From NCBI GenBank assembly GCA_030019215.1, contig JASEEZ010000016.1, positions 1-43,177 of the forward strand: a DNA stretch of 43,177 bases, read 5' to 3'. Below the pieces are notes generated by a model that was given only the letters and a program-made list of their open reading frames with translations, made no database searches and had not been told where the DNA came from. The position numbers were made by a program, and so were the translations under genes. Below, in pieces: positions 8,131 through 16,013 of the stretch. Origin of the DNA: Actinomycetota bacterium. Lineage in GTDB: Bacteria > Actinomycetota > Aquicultoria > Subteraquimicrobiales > UBA9087. The first letter of the stretch is position 1. Every line of letters begins with the position of its first letter.

Positions 8131-9156
8131 ATGGAACAGGGGAAATATGTCTATTGCATCATAGGGACAAATGAGGAAAGAAATTTCGGTCCCATGGGAA
8201 TAGGGGGGGCCGGCGATGAGGTGTACGCCATTCCCCATGAGGATATTGCAGCGGTGGTCTCTGACGTATCCTTTGTGTCCCTCCATGCCATTCCCAAGGA
8301 AACTTTAATTCACTACTTGGTGGATCACCAATTTGTTATCGAGCAGGTGATGGGGAGCTATACCGTTGTCCCCCTTAAATTTGGGACGACAATTTCCGGT
8401 GAAGTTCGGGAAATCCTGAAACAGGGCTATTACCAGTTCAAAAGCGCATTGGAGTCTATGGATGGCAAGATAGAACTCGATGTGGTGGCTTTGTGGAGCA
8501 ACTTAAACTCAATCCTGCAAGAAATTGGGACACATCCGGAGATTAGAAAATTTAAACAGGAGATGGCGGCAAAGTCCGGTCCTACGCATGAAGATAGGAT
8601 AAAAATGGGCAAGATGGTGAAGACAAAGCTAGATGAAGTGAGAGATGAGCTTGCGAAAGAGCTAATGGACGAATTAAAAAGATATGCCATTGATTTTTGT
8701 CCCCATGAGCTCCTAGATGATTCAATGATAATGAACGTTGCCTTCTTGATGGATCGAAGTAAAGGGGAAGAATTTGACCGGAGGATAAACGAGTTAGATA
8801 AAAAGTGCGCTGGGAAGGTTAACTTTAGGACCGTGGGACCTTTGCCTCCGTACAGTTTTTGTACTTTGGAAGTTGAAAGAGTGGAATTCGAGGAGGTGGA
8901 TGAGGCGAGAAAAATACTGGGGTTAGCCGAAGAAGCCAGCCTGTTCACCATAAAAAAAGCTTATCGGGAATTCGTACGAGAATATCACCCCGATAAAAAC
9001 CCAGATGAAGCTGCCCAAGAACAATTCAAGAAGGTGTCTGAGGCGTATAAAATCCTCACCGATTATTGCGAGCATTATAAATGTTCCTTTAAGCCAGAAG
9101 ATGTCAAGAATTTCATAGTAATCAAATTATTAGAGTTGGGGAACGAGGATCGGTGA
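8131..9156 (+). CDS. GvpF/GvpL fused to a C-terminal J-domain
   Basis: Residues 1-250 are a GvpF/L protein (GKYVYCIIGTNEERNFGPMG at the start; MIMNVAFLMDRS and GPLPPYSFCTLEV near the end). Residues about 255-325 are a J-domain with the HPD signature in YREFVREYHPDKNPDEAAQE. The HPD motif stimulates Hsp70 ATPase, so the protein could recruit a DnaK, such as the one encoded at 25926, to GvpA or nascent vesicles. The fusion is in one uninterrupted frame. GAAGAGGGAA precedes the ATG. The TVVPLKFGTTI block is kept. This is the second of four GvpF/L paralogues. Confidence 0.93.
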   Translation: MEQGKYVYCIIGTNEERNFGPMGIGGAGDEVYAIPHEDIAAVVSDVSFVSLHAIPKETLIHYLVDHQFVIEQVMGSYTVVPLKFGTTISGEVREILKQGYYQFKSALESMDGKIELDVVALWSNLNSILQEIGTHPEIRKFKQEMAAKSGPTHEDRIKMGKMVKTKLDEVRDELAKELMDELKRYAIDFCPHELLDDSMIMNVAFLMDRSKGEEFDRRINELDKKCAGKVNFRTVGPLPPYSFCTLEVERVEFEEVDEARKILGLAEEASLFTIKKAYREFVREYHPDKNPDEAAQEQFKKVSEAYKILTDYCEHYKCSFKPEDVKNFIVIKLLELGNEDR

Positions 9157-9183
9157 AGGTCAAAAGGACCTCTACAATGGAAA

Positions 9184-9864
9184 ATGAGAAAATTACTTTA
9201 TGTACCCATAATTCATATGGAACCCGATTTAGGAAGTCTTGCTCAAGATGTGGGCAGGATGAGCAGCCAAATATATGGGGAAGAGCGGTGGAATAAACAT
9301 AAGCAGACGGTGTCCAATTTTTGGGATTCGATCGCAAATTATTTTGACTCTCTAGATGCCGCTCGATTGAAAATTTATCAGGATGGGTTGATGGCAGATG
9401 GCATGCTCGGATTAAAAATTATCGAAGAGGGAGCCAAAAGGGGCAGCAAGAATCATCAAATCGTTTTGAAGTTAATTGGGAGGGGAGGCGAGATAAGGAA
9501 GACCGAAGAGGCTTCACTCCTAAAAGAGGAATATGAACACATCATCAAACTTTCACAATCCAAGTCTCTTTTGCAAATGGGTCTCGCTTATCTGCAATAT
9601 AAGATGCGCAAAGCGCGCCTCACCGAGGAAAGGGATAAGGTTATAGCCAAGGCGATAAATGAAACCTTACAAGAGGGAGAAATCGGTGTACTCTTCATCG
9701 GGGCTTATCATGATGTGCTCCCCCTGCTTTCGAGGAACATTCTGGTAATGGAGGCAAAAGAGCACGGGAAGGTAAAAGCCTACTTTGAGGAGCTTATTCG
9801 AGGAAAGAACAATAACAAATTTGAAGAGCTCACTAAATATCTTGCCTCTCCGGTAACTCTTTGA
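9184..9864 (+). CDS. Conserved-looking protein of unknown function
   Basis: I do not recognise this 226-residue protein. It starts MRKLLYVPIIHMEPDLGSLA, has a central helical, charged region (about 60-160) and a C-terminal block EGEIGVLFIGAYHDVLPLLS that looks like a beta strand and turn from an alpha/beta fold. There is no signal peptide or obvious membrane segment. It lies between two GvpF/L genes, 27 bases after the J-domain fusion, so it is probably co-transcribed with them. No function is assigned. Confidence 0.65.
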   Translation: MRKLLYVPIIHMEPDLGSLAQDVGRMSSQIYGEERWNKHKQTVSNFWDSIANYFDSLDAARLKIYQDGLMADGMLGLKIIEEGAKRGSKNHQIVLKLIGRGGEIRKTEEASLLKEEYEHIIKLSQSKSLLQMGLAYLQYKMRKARLTEERDKVIAKAINETLQEGEIGVLFIGAYHDVLPLLSRNILVMEAKEHGKVKAYFEELIRGKNNNKFEELTKYLASPVTL

Positions 9865-9918
9865 GGGGATGGATAAGAGTCAATTCCTGGCAGGTTGTCG
9901 ACATCAGCGGGGAATAAA

Positions 9919-10695
9919 GTGACAGAAGTAGGAAAATATATTTACTGCATAGTTGGAACAAGCGAGAAGAGAAACTTCGGGCCCATAGGAATAGGTGGGC
10001 GAGGCGATGAGGTATACACCGTTTGCTACCGAGATTTAGCCGCGGTGATTAGCGATTCACCAATTATTAAATACTCCATTTGTAGAGAAAATACTCTAGC
10101 TCATCAAGTAGTAATGGAAAAAGTGATGAAAGATTGTACGATCCTTCCCGTAAGATTTGGGACGATTGCCGAGGGCAAAGATGGAGTGGCTCCGGAGGAA
10201 AGAATCAAGGAAAAAGTTTTAAAGGAAAGGTACGAAGAATTCAAAGATTTGCTGAAAAAGATGGATGGCAAGATAGAGCTGGGTGTAAAAGCTCTGTGGG
10301 CCAATATGGGGACAATTTTTGACGAGATTGTAGAAGAAAACAAGGGGGTTAAGAGGCTAAAGCAAAAGATATTAGCAGCTAAACTCCCTGCTCAGACTCG
10401 TGCTGATACAGTAGCTGTGGGCGAGATGGTTAAATCCGCTTTAGAAGCCAAGAAAGACAAGAAGGGGAAAGAGATCCTGGATGCCTTAAAAAAATTTTCT
10501 GTTGATTTTCGGACCAATAAGGTCTTTGGCGACAAGATGGTCATGAACGCCGCCTTCTTGGTAGATAAAGCCCGAGAGAAACAGTTTGATGAGGAAATAA
10601 ATAAGTTGGAAGCAAGGTACGATGGGAGAATAAAGTTCAAATATGTGGGACCCATCCCACCCTGCAATTTTGTGGAAATAGTGGTGACCTGGTAG
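9919..10695 (+). CDS. Gas vesicle protein GvpF/GvpL, paralogue 3
   Basis: This 258-residue GvpF/L protein starts MTEVGKYIYCIVGTSEKRNF. It carries TILPVRFGTIAEG near residue 78 and ends with MVMNAAFLVDKARE and KFKYVGPIPPCNFVEIVVTW. It is closest to the paralogue at 4249, and the DNA and protein patterns suggest tandem duplication followed by insertion of other genes. An in-frame TTG at 9895 would add eight residues. The GTG at 9919 is preferred because GCGGGGA lies seven bases upstream and the protein then starts as its paralogues do. Confidence 0.92.
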   Translation: MTEVGKYIYCIVGTSEKRNFGPIGIGGRGDEVYTVCYRDLAAVISDSPIIKYSICRENTLAHQVVMEKVMKDCTILPVRFGTIAEGKDGVAPEERIKEKVLKERYEEFKDLLKKMDGKIELGVKALWANMGTIFDEIVEENKGVKRLKQKILAAKLPAQTRADTVAVGEMVKSALEAKKDKKGKEILDALKKFSVDFRTNKVFGDKMVMNAAFLVDKAREKQFDEEINKLEARYDGRIKFKYVGPIPPCNFVEIVVTW

Positions 10696-10709
10696 GAGGA
10701 AAGCAAAGA

Positions 10710-10769
10710 CAGTTCGGAGTCAGGAGTTCGGAGACCGTCTCTGAACACCGAACTGTTAACTCCGAACTG
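10710..10769. repeat. Stutter-word hairpin, family 1, without ORF
   Basis: CAGTTCGGAGT (10710-10720) and ACTCCGAACTG (10759-10769) are a perfect 11-bp inverted repeat. Near-copies of TTCGGAG and CCGAAC words lie between them. The right arm is almost identical to the right end of the S23-containing element at 11451-11910, so this looks like a short derivative of it. Confidence 0.8.
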
Positions 10770-10793
10770 AAGAGGGAAGTGAGGTAATGGTAA

Positions 10794-11141
10794 ATGACTA
10801 GTAAAGAGAACAGTAGTAGCTTTCTTCAGGAGATAACGGAGCAGGATGTAATGGAATGGTATGAAGAAATGATAGTCAAGATTAACGTCTTAAAAGAAGA
10901 AGGTCTTAAGATGGCAAAGAAAGGTGTACCTCAAGGTGAGCTTGATGATAGAAATAAGGATCTGATCCGAAGGGTTATATATCTCAGAAAAAGCAAGCAG
11001 AGAAGAAAAAGAGAGATCAAAGAATTGATGGATAACATTAAAAAAGAAAGCAATGAGCGAAGAAACGAATGGCAAAAACTACAAGCTACTATGCAGAAGG
11101 TAAGGGAGGAACACACCTTGATGGGGATTCAACGCGAGTAG
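10794..11141 (+). CDS. Coiled-coil protein of unknown function in the gas vesicle cluster
   Basis: This 115-residue, strongly charged protein is predicted to be nearly all helix. The stretch ELDDRNKDLIRRVIYLRKSK and the following KRREIKELMDNIKKE look like a coiled coil. No cysteines or membrane segments are seen. It follows the stutter hairpin directly, with GAAGTGAGG upstream of its ATG, and ends 20 bases before gvpG. The position beside gvpG suggests a gas vesicle accessory protein. I cannot place it in a named Gvp family. Confidence 0.65.
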   Translation: MTSKENSSSFLQEITEQDVMEWYEEMIVKINVLKEEGLKMAKKGVPQGELDDRNKDLIRRVIYLRKSKQRRKREIKELMDNIKKESNERRNEWQKLQATMQKVREEHTLMGIQRE

Positions 11142-11161
11142 TTTGCGTCGGAGGTGAAATA

Positions 11162-11443
11162 ATGGCGGAGAAGAGAGAAAGAAAAGGGGGCATAGGAGGA
11201 TTTGGGTTAATTGATATATTGTGTCCCTTTCTAATACCTGTAAGAGGAGTTGCGTGGGTTGGGAGCAAGCTTAAAGACACGGCTGAGGCCGAATTAACTG
11301 ATGAATCTAAGGTGCAGGAAGAACTGCTGGAGCTCCAGATGCGCTTTGAGATGGATGAGATAACTGAAGAGGAATATGAGAAAAAAGAAGCAAAGCTGAT
11401 GGAAAAACTTGAGGCTATTAGGAAGTACAAAGAAGGAAAGTAG
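11162..11443 (+). CDS. gvpG: Gas vesicle protein GvpG
   Basis: GvpG is a small accessory protein that works with GvpF/L in vesicle assembly. The 93-residue protein has the family pattern: a hydrophobic N-terminal segment with Pro and Trp (LIDILCPFLIPVRGVAWVGS, about 18-37), then a helical C-terminus with LLELQMRFEMDEITEEEYEK, which matches the GvpG 'elq..y..geIteeEye' motif. The ATG at 11162 is chosen because GGAGGTG lies seven bases upstream. An upstream in-frame start at 11069 would overlap the preceding gene. Confidence 0.88.
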   Translation: MAEKRERKGGIGGFGLIDILCPFLIPVRGVAWVGSKLKDTAEAELTDESKVQEELLELQMRFEMDEITEEEYEKKEAKLMEKLEAIRKYKEGK

Positions 11444-11450
11444 ATAAGAG

Positions 11451-11910
11451 GAGTTTGGAGTCGGGGGTTCGGAGATCGGAGTAGATGGAAGAGGAGAGAT
11501 TTAATTTTGAAAAGCTTAATGTTTATCAAAAGGCATTAGATTATATAGATTTTGTTTATAAATTAACAGAAAAATTTCCAAAGGAAGAGCAATTTGGTTT
11601 AACGAGTAACTTTCGAAGAGCGGCCCAATCAATAGCATTAAATATTGGAGAAGGTAGTGGAGGAACTAAAGCAGAGTTTAAAAATTTCATTAGGACAGCT
11701 CGAAGATCTGTTAGAGAATGTATTGTTAGTACAACTATTGCTAGGAGGAGAAAATATATAAACTTGGATGAAGAAAAGGAATCTAGAATAAAATGTTCGG
11801 AGTTATCAAAAATGTTGAGTGGATTGTTCAAATCTGTGTTCTGAAAGTTTGAAGGTTGTGCTCCGAGTCTTAAATTGTCTCCGAACACCGAACTGTTAAC
11901 TCCGAACTGA
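11451..11910 (+). mobile_element. Putative stutter-word element, family 1, carrying an S23-type ORF
   Basis: Left words GTTTGGAGTCGGGGGTTCGG (11453-11472) and right words CCGAACACCGAACTGTTAAC then TCCGAACTGA (11881-11910) flank an intact four-helix-bundle gene. The right end matches the ORF-less hairpin at 10710-10769 over about 30 bases. An element with an ORF-plus and an ORF-minus form only 700 bases apart suggests mobility. This is inference; no target duplication was identified. Confidence 0.6.
11485..11844 (+). CDS. Four-helix-bundle protein of the S23 / 23S rRNA intervening-sequence family
   Basis: The 119-residue protein has the family features: an N-terminal block NFEKLNVYQKALDYIDFVYK, a middle block LTSNFRRAAQSIALNIGEGS near residues 41-60, and EFKNFIRTARRSVRECIV near 65-82. 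These proteins were first seen in insertions within 23S rRNA genes and are related to Avd accessory proteins of diversity-generating retroelements. They form pentameric bundles. The gene interrupts the gvp operon between gvpG and a zinc-ribbon gene, and is enclosed by stutter-word repeats on both sides. No reverse transcriptase is nearby. It is likely the ORF of a small mobile element and not a gas vesicle gene. Confidence 0.88.
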   Translation: MEEERFNFEKLNVYQKALDYIDFVYKLTEKFPKEEQFGLTSNFRRAAQSIALNIGEGSGGTKAEFKNFIRTARRSVRECIVSTTIARRRKYINLDEEKESRIKCSELSKMLSGLFKSVF

Positions 11911-11926
11911 AAAAGGGGGTGAGATT

Positions 11927-12136
11927 GTGGAGGAGAAAGTAGGAGCAGTAGAAGGAACAGGAGCATTTAAATGTCCAAGGTGTGGGGCTACAACCTGGGG
12001 TAATCTTAACTTTTGTCAAGAGTGTGGCCAATATCTTAATGTAGAATGTCCTGGGTGCGGGGAGACTTGGCGTTACATTCATGAACGTCTCTACTGTCCT
12101 TCCTGCGGGGCAAAAGTTACCGCTCGCAAAAGTTAA
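11927..12136 (+). CDS. Double zinc-ribbon protein
   Basis: The 69-residue protein has four CxxC knuckles (CPRC, CQEC, CPGC, CPSC), which can hold two zinc ions as two zinc ribbons. Such domains mediate protein or nucleic-acid contacts. The GTG start at 11927 is preceded by AAAGGGGGTGAG, directly after the right end of the stutter/S23 element. It fits a local theme: zinc ribbons also occur fused to GvpA-family proteins at 21710 and 24694. Confidence 0.8.
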   Translation: MEEKVGAVEGTGAFKCPRCGATTWGNLNFCQECGQYLNVECPGCGETWRYIHERLYCPSCGAKVTARKS

Positions 12137-12207
12137 GACAGAGGACAGATGACAGAAGACAGAAGACAGAACTAAATATCTGATATCTGAATTCTGACAT
12201 CTGATTT
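12137..12207 (+). repeat. Stutter-word repeat with two word sets
   Basis: ACAGAGGACAGATGACAGAA words (12137-12171) are followed by ATATCTGATATCTGAATTCT and GACATCTG words (about 12176-12205). The block ends directly before the GAGGAGGTG ribosome site of gvpO. Confidence 0.7.
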
Positions 12208-12227
12208 AAGTGAGGAGGTGAAATTAA

Positions 12228-12500
12228 ATGGCTTTAGGTATACCGGAGTTAGTCGATAAGGCTCGAGAGCAATTGGCTAAACTCACCGGATTGGAGCTTT
12301 CCACTACTTTAGGGGCTGTCAAAGATGAGAAGGGTTGGCACGTAACCGTAGAGATGATAGAGAAACATTCTCTTCCTGACGGAATGGACATCCTTGCAGC
12401 CTACGAGGCTTTGATGGATGACAATGGCAAGATGCTTGAGTTTGGTCGTAAGGGACTGCGTAAGCGGATTGATACTGAGGCTGAGGAAGTAGAAGAGTAA
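12228..12500 (+). CDS. gvpO: Gas vesicle protein GvpO
   Basis: GvpO is a small protein found in most gas vesicle clusters and essential in haloarchaea. The 90-residue sequence matches it: AREQLAKLTGLELSTTLGAV, the WHVTVEMIE strand, and IPD-type motif here LPDGMDILAAYEALMDDNGK, followed by a short acidic tail. GAGGAGGTG is well placed before the ATG. It lies immediately before the first ArsA/Get3-like gene, which may be co-translated. Confidence 0.9.
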   Translation: MALGIPELVDKAREQLAKLTGLELSTTLGAVKDEKGWHVTVEMIEKHSLPDGMDILAAYEALMDDNGKMLEFGRKGLRKRIDTEAEEVEE

Positions 12501-12561
12501 AGCGAGTCCACCCGAATAAAGAAGACTAATAATTAACGTTCAAGGAGGTTTAGCTAAGGCA

Positions 12562-14532
12562 ATTGCCCATTTTTTAGTTAATGAAGGCCTACAATTGATA
12601 CTTTTCGGAGGAAAGGGAGGAGCTGGCAAGACCACAGCAGCCGCAGCTACAGCAATATATTTAGCTCAACTTAAGCCTGAGAGAAGATTGCTGGTTGTCT
12701 CCACTGATCCGGCTCATTCCTTGGGAGATAGTTTTGGTTTTCCGATAGGGAATACAATCACACCTATAAAAGACCTGGATAATCTTTGGGCTTTGGAGAT
12801 AAATGCACAGCAGTTATATGACGATTTCAGGAAGAGATATGAGGGAGTGATAAAGAAGATAATTGATAGGGGCACCATGCTTGACCAAGAAGATATATCT
12901 GAGCTCTATTCTCTTTCTCTGCCGGGCTTAGACGAGGTTATGGCGGTATTAAGAATTGCTGATATCCTCAAAAGTGAAGAGTATGACTTGATTATTTTAG
13001 ACACTGCGCCTACGGGACATACTATCAGACTACTCACACTACCTGAACAGATGCGTAAATTCTTTAACCTTTTTGATCTGATGTTAGAAAAACATCGTTA
13101 TTTATCCAGACATTTCACTGGTAGGTACAAGAAAGATGAAACGGACGAGTTTGTGGAAACAATGACTAAAGATATGGCTAAAGTCAAGTCACTTCTAAGT
13201 TCTTCTGCAACTGAATTTGTTCCGGTTACCATTCCTGAGCCCATGAGTATCGATGAGACTAAGAGACTTCTGGTTGTTTTAAAGGAATATGGAATTCCTG
13301 TAAGGAGCATTATTGTTAATAAAGTGGCTACAGAGAAGGGATGCCCCTTTTGTTTATCTAGGAGTACAGATCAGAGAATGCATATTGCCCAAATTGAGGA
13401 GGAGTTTGCTTCCTATAACCTGATCAAAGTGTCTTTATTTCCCGGTGAGGTCAAAGGGGTAGGAGATTTAACACAGTTCGCTGAAATTCTATTTGGCAGA
13501 GCTTCTCAATATAGATTAGCTCCTGTAGAGGCTGCGCCAGAGGTATCTCCTATCACTACTGCAAAGATGTCAGATCTCCCGCAGAAGAATTTGCAGTTTC
13601 TTCTGTTCGGAGGGAAGGGAGGAGTAGGCAAAACTTCTCTTGCCTCTGCTACTGCCTTACACATAGCTAGGAACAATCCGGACAAGAGAGTACTATTGTT
13701 TTCCACCGATCCGGCTCACTCCCTATCTGACAGTTTTGGTTTTCCCATAGGAGATAAAATTACACCCATAAAAGGTATAGACAACCTTTGTGCCTTTGAG
13801 ATAGATGCTCCGCAGTTATACGAGGACCTTAAAAGCCAATATAGAGCAGAGGTGGAGAAAATCATTGATGGGTTTTTAGGCAGGGGACTAGATGTAAAAT
13901 TTGATCGAGAAGTGATAGTTAATCTTATTGAGATTTCTCCTCCTGGATTGGATGAAGTTATGGCATTAGAAAAGATTATAGAATTGGCAGATGAAAACAA
14001 GTATGATCTGTATATTTTAGATACGGCCCCTACAGGACATCTCCTCCGTTTTCTAGAACTCCCCGGGCTGGTCAGGGAGTGGTTAAAAACAATTTTTAGG
14101 ATACTGCTCAAATATCGTAGGGTGATGCGGGCTGCGGGATTAGCAGAGAAGTTGCTCAAGATGGCAAGGTCGGTCAGAAAAATACGAGAAGCTTTTATAG
14201 ACTCTGAAAAGTGTGAATTTGTTGCTGTAACCATCCCTGAAGCAATGGGCGTGCTGGAGATGGAGGATCTTTTATTAACTCTCAGGAAGCTCGAGATTCC
14301 GTGTCATCATGTTGTTATTAATATGGTTATTCCGCCTACTGAGTGCAATTTTTGCGTCTCCAAAAGAAAAGAGCAACAGGGGTATATTGGACAAGTCAGT
14401 ACAGAATTCTCTGAGTGCACCCTTACACAGATACCATTATTCCCTCATGAAATTGCAGGAATAGATGCTTTAACAGAGCTAGCTGAAGTCATGTATGGAA
14501 GGCAAGTAGCGGTCAGTGGAAAGATTGGATAG
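12562..14532 (+). CDS. Double-headed ArsA/Get3-type ATPase 1 (probable ATT start)
   Basis: Two complete ArsA/Get3 halves are joined. Half 1 has P-loop FGGKGGAGKTT near residue 15, STDPAHSLGDSF, DTAPTGHT near 147 and CPFC near 261. Half 2 has FGGKGGVGKTS near 349, STDPAHSLSDSF, DTAPTGHLLRFL and CNFC near 595. The CxxC in each half resembles the zinc motif of Get3, which shields hydrophobic tail anchors; ArsA instead drives arsenite export. No arsenic gene is nearby, so a chaperone for hydrophobic Gvp proteins is inferred. The TTG at 12595 would start inside the first strand and lacks a ribosome site. An ATT at 12562 follows AAGGAGG (12542-12548) and adds residues matching the paralogues. A frame check upstream shows no stop. 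Confidence 0.85.
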   Translation: MAHFLVNEGLQLILFGGKGGAGKTTAAAATAIYLAQLKPERRLLVVSTDPAHSLGDSFGFPIGNTITPIKDLDNLWALEINAQQLYDDFRKRYEGVIKKIIDRGTMLDQEDISELYSLSLPGLDEVMAVLRIADILKSEEYDLIILDTAPTGHTIRLLTLPEQMRKFFNLFDLMLEKHRYLSRHFTGRYKKDETDEFVETMTKDMAKVKSLLSSSATEFVPVTIPEPMSIDETKRLLVVLKEYGIPVRSIIVNKVATEKGCPFCLSRSTDQRMHIAQIEEEFASYNLIKVSLFPGEVKGVGDLTQFAEILFGRASQYRLAPVEAAPEVSPITTAKMSDLPQKNLQFLLFGGKGGVGKTSLASATALHIARNNPDKRVLLFSTDPAHSLSDSFGFPIGDKITPIKGIDNLCAFEIDAPQLYEDLKSQYRAEVEKIIDGFLGRGLDVKFDREVIVNLIEISPPGLDEVMALEKIIELADENKYDLYILDTAPTGHLLRFLELPGLVREWLKTIFRILLKYRRVMRAAGLAEKLLKMARSVRKIREAFIDSEKCEFVAVTIPEAMGVLEMEDLLLTLRKLEIPCHHVVINMVIPPTECNFCVSKRKEQQGYIGQVSTEFSECTLTQIPLFPHEIAGIDALTELAEVMYGRQVAVSGKIG

Positions 14533-14592
14533 TCCATTAATTCACAGCTTTTTGCTAAACATGGATAAGGATGGTAAAGGAGAAAAGGAAGA

Positions 14593-14874
14593 ATGGTCAG
14601 CGGCACTGAATTGGAAGTCTTGAAGATAGTCCAGAAAAGAGGAGGAGAGACTAATCTCTTTGGGGTAGCATCCGAGCTTAAGATGAGTACAGACTATGCC
14701 AAGATTATATGTAGATCTTTGGGCATGGCTGACTACCTGGATTTGTTTAGTTCGGGCAAAGTTAGGCTAACACCAAAAGGCGAGAGGGTTCTGGAGAAAA
14801 AGACATCGCCTGGTGAGGAGGAAAAGGCTCCTCAATCTCCTGAGGAGAAATTCAGGCGGTGGACCTCAAAGTAA
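14593..14874 (+). CDS. Small winged-helix protein with charged tail
   Basis: Residues 1-65 form a winged helix-turn-helix: TELEVLKIVQKRGGETNLFG, then MSTDYAKIICRSLGMADYLD, then FSSGKVRLTPKGERVLEK as wing. Residues 66-93 are an acidic linker ending SPEEKFRRWTSK. The protein at 16054 ends in the similar TPGERFKRCMSR, so these two share the same C-terminal peptide. It is part of the island's winged-helix family. The ATG at 14593 follows AAAAGGAAG. Confidence 0.72.
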   Translation: MVSGTELEVLKIVQKRGGETNLFGVASELKMSTDYAKIICRSLGMADYLDLFSSGKVRLTPKGERVLEKKTSPGEEEKAPQSPEEKFRRWTSK

Positions 14875-14920
14875 GGTCTTTGGCTTAAATGTTTTTGGGA
14901 GAATAGGAGAGGCTGTTTAA

Positions 14921-15163
14921 ATGAACCAGGCCGAGGAGCATTTTAATCGAGGTAGGATATTGAGCGTAAAGGGTCTCTACCAGGAAGCAATTGCAGAATA
15001 TAAAAAAGCATTACAGATAGACCCTGACTATAGCCAGGGTCGCACTAACCTGGGGCTCATTTACTGGTTAAAAGGATTAGGGAAAAGCAAAGACAACACA
15101 AAGGTTAATGGTAAATCCAGAACCTGCCGACTTCCAAAAAGAGTGTGGGGACCAAGGAACTAA
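14921..15163 (+). CDS. Short TPR protein, probably a fragment
   Basis: The 80-residue protein contains about one and a half TPR units (AEEHFNRGRILSVKGLYQEA, YKKALQIDPDYSQGRTNLGL) closely related to the repeats of the 7-TPR protein at 2723. After residue 52 the sequence becomes basic and non-TPR (KGLGKSKDNTKVNGKSRTCR), which suggests truncation by a rearrangement. GGAGAGGC precedes the ATG. It may be a decayed copy of the upstream gene or a functional short adaptor. Confidence 0.5.
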   Translation: MNQAEEHFNRGRILSVKGLYQEAIAEYKKALQIDPDYSQGRTNLGLIYWLKGLGKSKDNTKVNGKSRTCRLPKRVWGPRN

Positions 15164-15197
15164 AAGCTAAAAGATTTTCAGAAAGGAGGGTTAAGCT

Positions 15198-15509
15198 ATG
15201 AAGTATTCTACAGGGCGAGGCACAAGAATGAAACATTCTACCGCTATGGAATGGGATGAGTATGAAAAAAGGAAGAAAAAGCGTTCCAGAGTAAAGCATT
15301 CCACCGGTAAGGGCGCTGCTATCACCCACGCCTGCGGGATAGAGCTTGATATGGAGGAGGAACTGGAACTAGGGGAAGAAGCTAAACAACTGCAAGAGAA
15401 GAGAGCGAAACAACTTTTAGAAAAAGAGAGATCCTTCGACTTCGCTCAGGACAAGCAAAAGACTGAAGGTACCAAGAAGTCATTTAATAAGGTAACCATT
15501 GATTACTGA
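15198..15509 (+). CDS. Small basic protein with KHSTG repeats, C-terminus altered by a repeat
   Basis: I do not recognise this 103-residue protein. Its first half contains three copies of a short motif (MKYSTGRG, MKHSTAME, VKHSTGKG). A Glu/Lys-rich helix follows (EEELELGEEAKQLQEKRAKQ). The C-terminal SFDFAQDKQK is encoded by a widespread intergenic repeat (15433-15456), so the tail is probably not native. AAAGGAGGG before the ATG is a strong ribosome site, which supports real expression. No function is assigned. Confidence 0.6.
   Translation: MKYSTGRGTRMKHSTAMEWDEYEKRKKKRSRVKHSTGKGAAITHACGIELDMEEELELGEEAKQLQEKRAKQLLEKERSFDFAQDKQKTEGTKKSFNKVTIDY
15433..15456 (+). repeat. REP-like repeat inside a coding region
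   Basis: CCTTCGACTTCGCTCAGGAC followed by AAGC is a dispersed repeat seen in many environmental genomes. A related copy in the opposite orientation lies at 40287-40310 within a MITE-like element. Confidence 0.65.
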
Positions 15510-15533
15510 GGTTAAGGTAAGGGGGGTTGGATA

Positions 15534-15722
15534 ATGACCAAACGGGAAAGAGAAGTCTTTGAGGTAGTTAAAGAACTAAGGAGAGCACATCCCAATGATA
15601 TATCAGAAAGGATGGGAATTTCACCAGGATACGCAGAGCAACTTTGTCGAGACATGGTCTGGTTACGCTATCTTGTTAAAAAAGGCTCATTTTATGAGAT
15701 TACCCCAAAATACCGTTCGTAG
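15534..15722 (+). CDS. Small winged-helix protein
   Basis: This 62-residue protein is one helix-turn-helix domain: ISERMGISPGYAEQLCRDMV followed by the wing YLVKKGSFYEITPKYR. It lacks the LTPKG wing motif of its relatives but keeps ITPK. AAGGGGGGTTGG lies just before the ATG. It belongs to the island's family of at least seven winged-helix domains. Confidence 0.68.
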   Translation: MTKREREVFEVVKELRRAHPNDISERMGISPGYAEQLCRDMVWLRYLVKKGSFYEITPKYRS

Positions 15723-15757
15723 GATCATGGCGGAAAAAAGAAAGGGGGTGAGAGAGA

Positions 15758-15994
15758 ATGGCTATCCCAGAATATTTAGAGGATTACAAGAAAGAGTCGG
15801 AAAGACGCCGTAAGGACCACGAGGCTAAACGCAAAGCCTATCAGAAGTACGAGAAGGAGAGAGCAGCTGCGCAGGCTAACATGCATGCTGAGCACATGAA
15901 AGCAATGGACGAGCTGAGGAAAGAGACGATCAGAAGAAGCGGTGAACATGCAGCTAAGGTCAGCGCTTTCAACAAGACCTTAGGGAAATATTAA
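15758..15994 (+). CDS. Small charged helical protein of unknown function
   Basis: The 78-residue protein is rich in Lys, Glu, Ala and His and appears fully helical (EDYKKESERRRKDHEAKRKA, then EHMKAMDELRKETIRRSGEH). It has no cysteines. AAAGGGGGTGAGAGAG directly before the ATG is a strong ribosome site. It could be a structural or assembly accessory, by position only. Confidence 0.62.
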   Translation: MAIPEYLEDYKKESERRRKDHEAKRKAYQKYEKERAAAQANMHAEHMKAMDELRKETIRRSGEHAAKVSAFNKTLGKY

Positions 15995-16013
15995 TAACCT
16001 GTTTAGAAGAGGG

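Noticed and set aside
9184-9864. Assignment of the unknown protein to a TraB- or nuclease-like family from its VLFIGAYHD block
   Set aside because: One short hydrophobic block is not enough evidence, so it is left unassigned.
11485-11844. S23-type gene as evidence of a diversity-generating retroelement
   Set aside because: No reverse transcriptase, template repeat or variable protein is visible in the window.
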